Source of the DNA: Apium graveolens
Lineage: Eukaryota > Streptophyta > Magnoliopsida > Apiales > Apiaceae
DNA length: 64,000 bases
Assembly (NCBI RefSeq): GCF_009905375.1
Contig: NC_133657.1
Span: 64,482,219-64,546,218, forward strand
Direction of reading: 5' to 3'
The notes beneath the pieces are model-generated. The model searched no databases, was not told the origin of the DNA, and saw only the letters and a program-made list of their open reading frames with translations. The stretch's first letter is position 1, and each line of letters starts with the position of its first letter. The translations under genes were made by a program, and so were the position numbers. This document shows, piece by piece, positions 57,401-64,000 of this stretch.

Positions 57401-57843
57401 AGTGTATCGAAGAAAATATCTCATTCAGAAACCAAATTGGATTTAGACAACTTGGTTAAATTAATCACCCCCTGATAGTGAATAGCATGGAAAAAGTTTA
57501 AAATATCATTTTCAGAGGGTAAATTACAGAAATTGTCCATTGGAAAATTTAACGCTCGATTGACGACTGTTTCATCAACTACATACTGTGTGTTTGCCAC
57601 GGTGAATGAAAAAGATTTAAAATCATCGGCCACAGTAGAGGTTGTGCAAATCAGTCTGAGCAGATCGACATTTAAAAGCACATTTGATTTAATAGCAGAG
57701 TTAACAATCGAATGGTCATTTAAAAATCTAATCCACGGCTTAAATTTTTCCACATTACATTTTTCTAGATTAAAATAACCAACAAGATTATGCGAGACAA
57801 TTTGGAAATTGAGAGCCATTAAAAAATGTTCAGTAAAACACAC
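54412..57843 (-). pseudogene. CopE ORF3, 1,144-codon extra protein
   Basis: Long frame in the env position, broken only by one TGA (57421-57423) at codon 141. Likely start MALNFQIVSH (57817-57819), with an earlier in-frame Met at 57843. Layout: folded N-terminal region to about residue 230 (SFTVANTQYVVDETVVNRAL), faintly like plant transposon-associated domains; a long Ser/Pro/Gln-rich part; a coiled coil (NLLAQIAELKEQLAKSQAEA); a Gly/Ser run (GLSGGGSGSGGDGGHGG) with Lys-rich block; an acidic stretch; and a charged helical C-terminus (SELKRKEAELKKVSQIIDMR). No signal peptide; one hydrophobic stretch (residues ~259-277) is broken by prolines, so it is not a typical Env. Function unknown. Confidence 0.85.
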
Positions 57844-58471
57844 AATTTCAGAATTTCAAGTATTAAATTAAGAGTAATTCGAATTAAAAATAAATAATAA
57901 TCCGAATTAATTTAATTATATCCCAAAAATTTTAAAAAAAGTATATCTAGTTGATTTTTGTCCCACAACACACTTAAAACAAAATAGATTTTATACGCAT
58001 CCAATAACAAAAAAGAATTTTAAAACCTAGAAACAAAACGGGCAGCACTTTTGTATATATACACGCGTATGTATATATCTCAGAAGGGGAGTTTTGTGAA
58101 GCTGAGTAAAAACTCGAGCAAGAACAATGGTTACTGATGATTAGTTCGAAGAGAGAGAGAGAAAGAAACACAACTGCTGGAATTTGAAAGGAAAAACAAA
58201 AAAAAAATTGAACTGATTACTAATAAAAGAAACGAACAACAAAAAAACCTTAAGTAGACAACTAGTATGACAATCGAGGAAAGTCATACCGATTATCTTC
58301 CCGATTGTCATACCAGGCTAAAGGAAATAACAAAAACAAATAAAAATAAAACTGGTATGACAATCTGATAGTCATACCGATTGTCATACCAGTATAAAAG
58401 TCATGAATATATCAGAATAAACTAGAAAGACAATCGATAGTCATACCGATTGTCATTCTAGTATAAAATAA

Positions 58472-58503
<32 letters not shown>

Positions 58504-58968
58504 CTGAAATGACTTTCAGCAAGACAATTTCAATTGTCTTGCCGATTGTCATTGTAGAAGGTTTACAGTTACAGAATAAAACAATTATAAACAGAATAAA
58601 CAGAATAAATAATTATAACACAGAATTAATAAAACAATTATAAACAGAATTAATACTTACAGTTTACAGAATAAAATTATAAAAACAAAAGCAATATTTC
58701 AGAAATAATTATATTTTGTTCGAAAAATAGATTTCTGTTGAATTTTAGTAAATAAAATTCATAGAAAAATATTTTTAGAGAAAATAAAATATTCTGAGAT
58801 ATTAAAATTAACAAGTAGAATAAATAAATAAGATAATATAATAAAACTCACATAGAAATAAGCAAGTATTATGGAAAATATGATAAAATAAATTTGCAAA
58901 TGAAATTTTCATTTATGAAAAATTCATTTGTAAATTCATTCAAGAACAGATTTCAGATATTAACAAGT
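57844..58968 (-). other. CopE spacer between pol and ORF3
   Basis: 1.1 kb, AT-rich, no ORF. Holds the hairpin array (58258-58556), an (AT)n run (58478-58503) and, on the minus strand, TATATATAC-like sequence at ~58075-58050 about 230 bp before ORF3, a possible internal promoter (inference). Confidence 0.6.
58258..58556 (-). repeat. CopE hairpin array
   Basis: Four inverted-repeat units: ~58261-58316 (arms with TAGTATGACAATCG / CGATTGTCATACCAG), 58351-58393 (perfect 15-bp arms ACTGGTATGACAATC / GATTGTCATACCAGT), 58421-58462 (ACTAGAAAGACAATC / GATTGTCATTCTAGT, one mismatch) and 58520-58540 (AAGACAATT / AATTGTCTT). The arms differ between units but remain self-complementary. The same boxes occur in the CopE LTR. 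Confidence 0.88.
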
Positions 58969-60288
58969 TTAATCACTAAAGCTATTCAACATACCCAATT
59001 TACCAACTAATTTGGTAAATATGGATTCATCAAGAGGTTTAGTGAAAATATCTGCTATTTGTTCTTCTGTTGGAACAAAAAATAGTTCAACAGTACCATA
59101 CATGACGTGCTCTGTAATAAAATGATACCTGATATCAATGTGCTTGGTCCTTGTATGCTGCACATGGTTGTTGGTGATGACTATTGCACTTGTATTGTCA
59201 CATAGAATAGGTATTTTGTTCAATACAGAGCCATAGTCCCGTAGCTGATTCTTAATCCACAAGATCTGAGCACAGCAGCTTCCAACAGCAATATATTCAG
59301 CCTCGGTCGTTGAATTGGAAACTGTTTGCTATTTCTTGCTGTACCATGAGACTAGTCTGCTACCTAGGAATTGACAACTCCCTGAGGTGCTTTTTCTATC
59401 AACAACACTTCCTGCGTAATCTGAATCTGTATATCCAACAAGTTTAAAACCAGATTCTTTAGGGTACCAAATACCTAGATTTGGTGTTCCCTTAAGATAT
59501 CTCAAGATTCGTTTAACAACAACGAGATGAATATCTCTAGGATCCGCTTGGAACCTTGCACATAAGCATGTAGCATACATAATATCTGGTCTACTTGCAG
59601 TAAGATAGAGTAACGAGCCAATCACACCTCTGTAGCTTGTGACATCTACCTTAATGGAGTTTTCACATGGTCCAAGCTTGACAACTGTAGTTGACGGAGT
59701 CCTTGCTGATGCAGAATCCTCTAGATTGTACTTTTTGAGGAGTTCCTTGAGATACTTGGATTGACAAATAAAAGTTACATCTAACCTTTGACTTACTTGT
59801 AATCCAAGAAAGAACTTTAGCTCTCCCATCATGCTCATTTCAAATTTGCTGTGCATTAACTTAGCAAATCTCTTACAGAGATTATCATTAGTAGACCCAA
59901 ATATTATATCATCCACCTAGACTTGAACTAATATAGTATCATTCTTATGCTTTTTAGAAAAGAGAGTTTTATCTATGACACCTCTAACCTCTAATAAAGC
60001 TATTTTCAATAAGAAATTCAGAGAGAGTGTCATACCATTTTCTCGGAGACTGTTTGAGTCCATAGATAGCCTTGAAAAGAAAGTAGACAAAATCCAAATG
60101 ATCTGGATCTTCAAAACCAGGAGGTTGCTCTATATACACCTCTTCATCCAGCTTTCCATTCAGAAAGGCACTCTTGACATCCATTTGATAAACTTTAAAG
60201 TTAGAGAATGCTGCGAATGCCAGAAATATCCTGATGGCCTCTAGTCTAGCCACTGGAGCATAGGTTTCATCATAATCAATGCCTTCAG
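58969..60288 (-). pseudogene. CopE pol, 3' part: RT and RNase H
   Basis: [42 protein letters not shown] (59984-60253), frameshift near 60000, then the YVDD motif in which the Tyr codon is TAG (59917-59919), [64 protein letters not shown] (59329-59916), a TAG at 59329-59331, then RNase H AEAEYIAVGSCCAQILWIKN, PILCDNTSAIVI, TKHIDIRYHFI, IADIFTKPLDES (to 58969). Truncated upstream at 60288, in the [14 protein letters not shown] region. Confidence 0.92.
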
Positions 60289-62441
60289 TGTAATAACCCC
60301 AATTTTCGGAATTTTTGAAACCCTTATGAATAGTGCTTTTGCTGAGTATGCTGAATAAGAAAACTTTTCATACCACACTATGTAGGGGTTCTTTTATTGA
60401 TCTTCTGAGATATTATTAGTACTCTATGTGGTATATAAGTGTATGCAAAGATCGTCAGAATCCAAATCCGAACCCTTTGATTTTTTCCCGAAAATCCACC
60501 AGATATCGAAAGAATTGAGTATAAGGTAACAGGATAAAAAGGATTTAAATTCAAGGATTGTAAGAGAGGATCATAAAAGGAATATATTGTATTGAGAAAG
60601 GTTAAGGGAACCCAAGTAATAAGATCCCGGGTATGATACCTCAAAGGATAAATGAAATCGAAAGTTAAGCGAACCGTATAACAGATCAGCGGTCATTAGC
60701 CAAGTAATTAGAAGCTAATCAAAGAGATTAGTGGGGATGATGTCATCAAACCAATGAGAAGAGGACAAAGGTAGGAGGGTGACATCACATGGTGACATAA
60801 GCATAACCAAAGCAAGTGTGTTGTTGGTTGATTTAGAACCACACAAAAGTTACCATGGTAAAAGGTAAGAAAACAAAACAAAACAAAACAAAATCAACCA
60901 ACCAACAAATCATTTCACCAAAACACAAAATTATTTCATTTCTTCATCCAAAAAGCTCTCGGCTTTTTCTTCTTCTTCAAAGCAAGAAATTCAAAATCTT
61001 AGTTCCAAGCTTTGTTAATTAGCAAGGTAATTATCCAAGACTCCTTATGCATAGATATAGCTATCCTTTAAGTTTGAGCTCCTAAATCATTCACAATCTC
61101 TTCCTAAAAATCATGGAAGAAGATGGTGAATAGTGTTTTTCAAGAACTAAAATTTTTGTTCTTGAGTTTTTATTTAGATTAAGCTTGGATAAGGACTTTT
61201 AAGGGTGATTCCAAGCTAGTTACTTGATTCTCCACTCTCCAAGGAAGGTATAACCCCTCCAAACCCTAACTTTACTTGAGTATTAGGTTTAGTTATGTTG
61301 TTATAGTTCATGAGAGGCTTGTTTGTTGTGAATGTAGAGGATAGTTGGTGTTGTAATGTTTTGGAGTTGTAATTCTTGGAGTATTGATTAATGAACTTAC
61401 GTATAGTTTAAATTCATGTTTGAGAATAGTATAAATTGATAATGTTGAGTTGTTGGGGCTGTTATGGTGAAGTATGTATGGCGTTTTGATTGGGTTGTGA
61501 TTGTGGGTTGATTGTGGGTTGGTTTGGAGTAGAATAAAATTGGTAATCGCGTAAATATAGCCGTCGTAATGTCCGATTTACTTTAGACTGTTTTTTCTCT
61601 TAACATTAGGACCCGTGAACTCACTGCTAGGTTTTGACCATTGCCATGATTAGATAGTTCATGTTACGAGCTTCGTTTTGATATGTGGTTCGTTTGAATC
61701 CGATATACGGTTTAGGAGAAACGCCCATTTTAAGTAACGGCGTTTCGCGAACGAACCGTTACCACTCGCCTTATTTTGAAACATAGGTTAAATACCTTAA
61801 AGACTAATTGGAGTAAGAAACATTTATGTAAAGTGTATTATGCAGTTGGTAAGGTACTCGCGAAAGAATCGCCTTAAAACCCTTAATGGTTAATTTATTA
61901 AAAATGGTGGAGCCGAGGGTATTCGAGCGACTTAAGTGAATCGTTAAGCGCAAAAGCGAACATTAGGGTCTAATTGGTTAAAGTATAGATTCATAAGCGA
62001 CTTTGGTTTAATTCCAACTTATATGTTGTTTATAGGTTACCAGACTCGTCCCAAGCCATTTATCACCCCCAGTCGCTCAGGCAAGTTTTCTACCCGTAAA
62101 ACTGTTGTTGTGATGTATATGTTTATATGCATTATCTTGTGATAGATGAATGATTGTTATTAGCAAATTTTTGTGATATATTGGAGCATGCTGATATGGT
62201 ATATATGCATGTCTGTTTCGTAATCTTGATATATATCTGTTGATTCAAATGCTTATAGTTGCATAATACCTATGCTAGAGATAAGCAGTAGTTGCGTATA
62301 CCCTTAGTATAGGGGACCCAAAGGTGAACCCTTTTCTAAAACCGGGAGTAGATGTTCCAGAATATATGATATATATATATTTATATATATATATTGATAT
62401 AGTTTTCAAAACTATTAATCGAATAAGGTTTATTCGATAAG

Positions 62442-62705
62442 TTTATATTATTTAATGAATATTACTTGAATATTCATTCGAGGACTTATGACTCAGTTTA
62501 TATTCTTTAATGAATATTACTTGAATATTCATTCGAGGACTTATGACTCATTTTATATTATTTAATGAATATTACTTGAATATTCATTCGAGGACTTATG
62601 ACTCAGTTTATATTATTTAATGAATATTACTTGAATATTCATTCGAGGACTTATGACTCAATTTATATTATTTAATGAATATTCATTTGAGGACCTATGA
62701 CTCCG
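62442..62705 (+). repeat. GypE 55-bp tandem repeat
   Basis: Four full units starting at 62442, 62497, 62552 and 62607, each TTTATATTATTTAATGAATA then TTCATTCGAGGACTTATGAC, plus a fifth shortened by about 11 bp (62662-62705). Units are nearly identical, so expansion is recent. Each unit holds the inverted repeat GAATATT/AATATTC. Confidence 0.92.
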
Positions 62706-63221
62706 ATTATTTACTGAATAATATTCTTTATTTTATTAAAGAATAATGTGTCGATAATCAAACTTACTTTTGATTATTCAAATAAAGATATTACTTTCGT
62801 ATAAGTATATCTTTGGTTATTTACAATTCATTTCAAGTATAAGTTTTACAACTTCTACTTCAATTATTTTTATAAAGATTATTTTTTATGGGAATATTAT
62901 TTAAATAATAATATTCAAATATTTTCTAATATATTGGGACTGATTTACTTTATTAAATCAGCATTACTCCAAACACTCTTTAAAGTGTTTTCGAGTCTTT
63001 AAAATGATTTTTAAAAGTTAGAGCGGATCCCAAAACTCATTTTTTTATATATTTAAGATCTTCCTTTTAAAGGGGATTTAAATACTCGCTCAAAATCGGA
63101 GGGATCCGGCTCTGTGGTGTATTTTATATTCGCAACAAGGTTGCTGTTTTGGTAAATGAATTGATTACTTACCCAACGTTCGGGAAGTAAGTCCATCTAT
63201 CGAGTCGGCATAAGCAACATG

Positions 63222-63300
63222 AGCTCAGTGGACGTCCATGAAAGTGTAAGTGGCTCAGTGGGAGTCCATCAAATGCGTAAGTGGATGAGTGGCAGTCCAG
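63222..63300 (+). repeat. GypE ~31-bp tandem repeat
   Basis: Two and a half units: CTCAGTGGACGTCCATGAAA, CTCAGTGGGAGTCCATCAAA and ATGAGTGGCAGTCCAGC, separated by a GTAAGTGG step. Confidence 0.75.
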
Positions 63301-64000
63301 CATAAGGTCCTATTGCGACCAGGGTGATGACCAGTGGGGAATTCGTCCATCTACTAGTAGAAATGGTTACATATTGGTATCTTTGCCTGATCAACCAGAT
63401 ACCGGGTTTATGCCACAATTCTTTTCCTTTCCAAAAATTCATTGGATGTTACAAACTCTGTTCATACTTTACATGACAGAGGCTTTCAGGAAATGTATAA
63501 AGAGATATATATGTGGATATATATATCGGGACTTAATAAAGTATATCATAACTTCATTTCATTCAATAATATTTCAAAGATTGAATCTATTCAAGTCTTA
63601 TCTTGTAGTCTCATCTATGTGATGAACTTTTGAAACTAATTATAACTTGAACAGTGGTAGTTCAAGTAGTAATCAGAAAAGATATAAGTATATTGGAGTA
63701 TCTTGTAACTTCATCTTTTGAACTAATATCTAGTTAATGATTATCTTATGCATATCAAAGGTTTTCAGAAAAACGTTGAGACAAGGTTAGATGTATGAGA
63801 TCACCTTGCAATGAAATTTTTATACAGTTATAACTGGAACTCTGTGGATGTTATACATGTCAGAGGATTTCAAATATTGTGAAAAGTATATATATATGTC
63901 TATATATACTGAATATTTTGCGACTTGGTTGCGTTAAGATATCAACTAGGTTCATTTCTTTTGACCAAGACTTTCATGAGTACTATGAGAATGCTCATAT

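Larger units (their letters stand above)
52900..60288 (-). mobile_element. CopE: Ty1/copia element with extra ORF after pol
   Basis: Minus strand: RT and RNase H (60288-58969), spacer with hairpins, ORF3 (57843-54412), purine tract, 3' LTR (52900-54149). Gag, protease and integrase are not in the window because sequence changes to a gypsy LTR at 60289. An ORF between pol and 3' LTR is the hallmark of SIRE/Maximus elements. Confidence 0.88.
60289..64000 (+). repeat. GypE: long gypsy LTR, runs off right edge
   Basis: Begins TGTAATAACCCCAATTTTCGG exactly at the break in CopE RT and shows no coding similarity over 3.7 kb. Its start resembles the solo LTR and its GTCCCAAGCC...CAGTCGCTCAGGCAAG block (~62050-62085) resembles a block near 17960-18020 in the solo LTR, so it is probably the plus-strand start of a Del/Tekay-type LTR. 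Contains an AAAAC run (~60872-60892), AT-rich DNA at 62360-62395 and two tandem repeats. The small frames at 63281-63633 are not supported as genes. Confidence 0.7.

Noticed and set aside
54412..57843. ORF3 as a viral-type envelope protein
   Set aside because: No signal peptide or clear membrane segment; only the position resembles env.
63281..63633. Two overlapping plus-strand frames of 63-113 residues near the right edge
   Set aside because: In AT-rich LTR sequence next to tandem repeats, no protein features.

Overview
This window is plant nuclear DNA and is built almost wholly of LTR retrotransposons inserted into one another. Plant type is shown by Ty1/copia and Ty3/gypsy polyproteins of plant lineages, initiator-Met primer binding sites, a dual-RNase-H Tat-type element and kilobase-scale AT-rich LTRs. 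The families look like those of a eudicot (an asterid such as Apiaceae is plausible, not proven). I find no host gene, rRNA, tRNA, CRISPR or bacterial feature. Element names (CopA-E, GypA-E) are local labels.

Left half (1-38714). GypA, a minus-strand Del/Tekay-like Ty3/gypsy element with ~3.3 kb LTRs, is the frame. Its 3' LTR (14798-19555) is split by a ~3.05 kb solo LTR (16095-19148) and cut on the left by CopA, a minus-strand copia element (1-14797, running off the left edge). CopA's integrase region is split by CopB (1430-9428, plus strand, 5-bp target duplication GGTAT, LTRs about 99% identical). GypA's own coding region (19556-24401) has pol, gag-protease and an extra reading frame upstream of gag. 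Its 5' LTR (24606-38714) is split by GypB (26824-37588, minus strand), a complete Tat-lineage element with two RNase H domains and, between pol and 3' LTR, a plus-strand (antisense) spliced gene with its own promoter-like region.

Right half (38715-64000). A plus-strand gypsy LTR tail with primer binding site (GypC) is followed by CopC (copia, plus), whose gag is split by CopD (copia, minus, 40814-48307). CopC then breaks into GypD (Athila-like LTR, primer site and gag start), an unclassified LTR-like piece (51942-52899), CopE (copia, minus, with a 1,144-codon extra ORF after pol), and finally a long gypsy LTR (GypE, 60289 to the right edge).

All coding regions carry stops, frameshifts or deletions, so none of the copies looks autonomous. 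The points of most interest are non-canonical: the antisense transcription unit of GypB, ORF3 and a hairpin array in CopE, a 9-bp motif in CopD repeated in LTR and coding DNA in different reading frames, family-specific short-repeat arrays in four copia LTRs, and structured repeats in the CopB leader.
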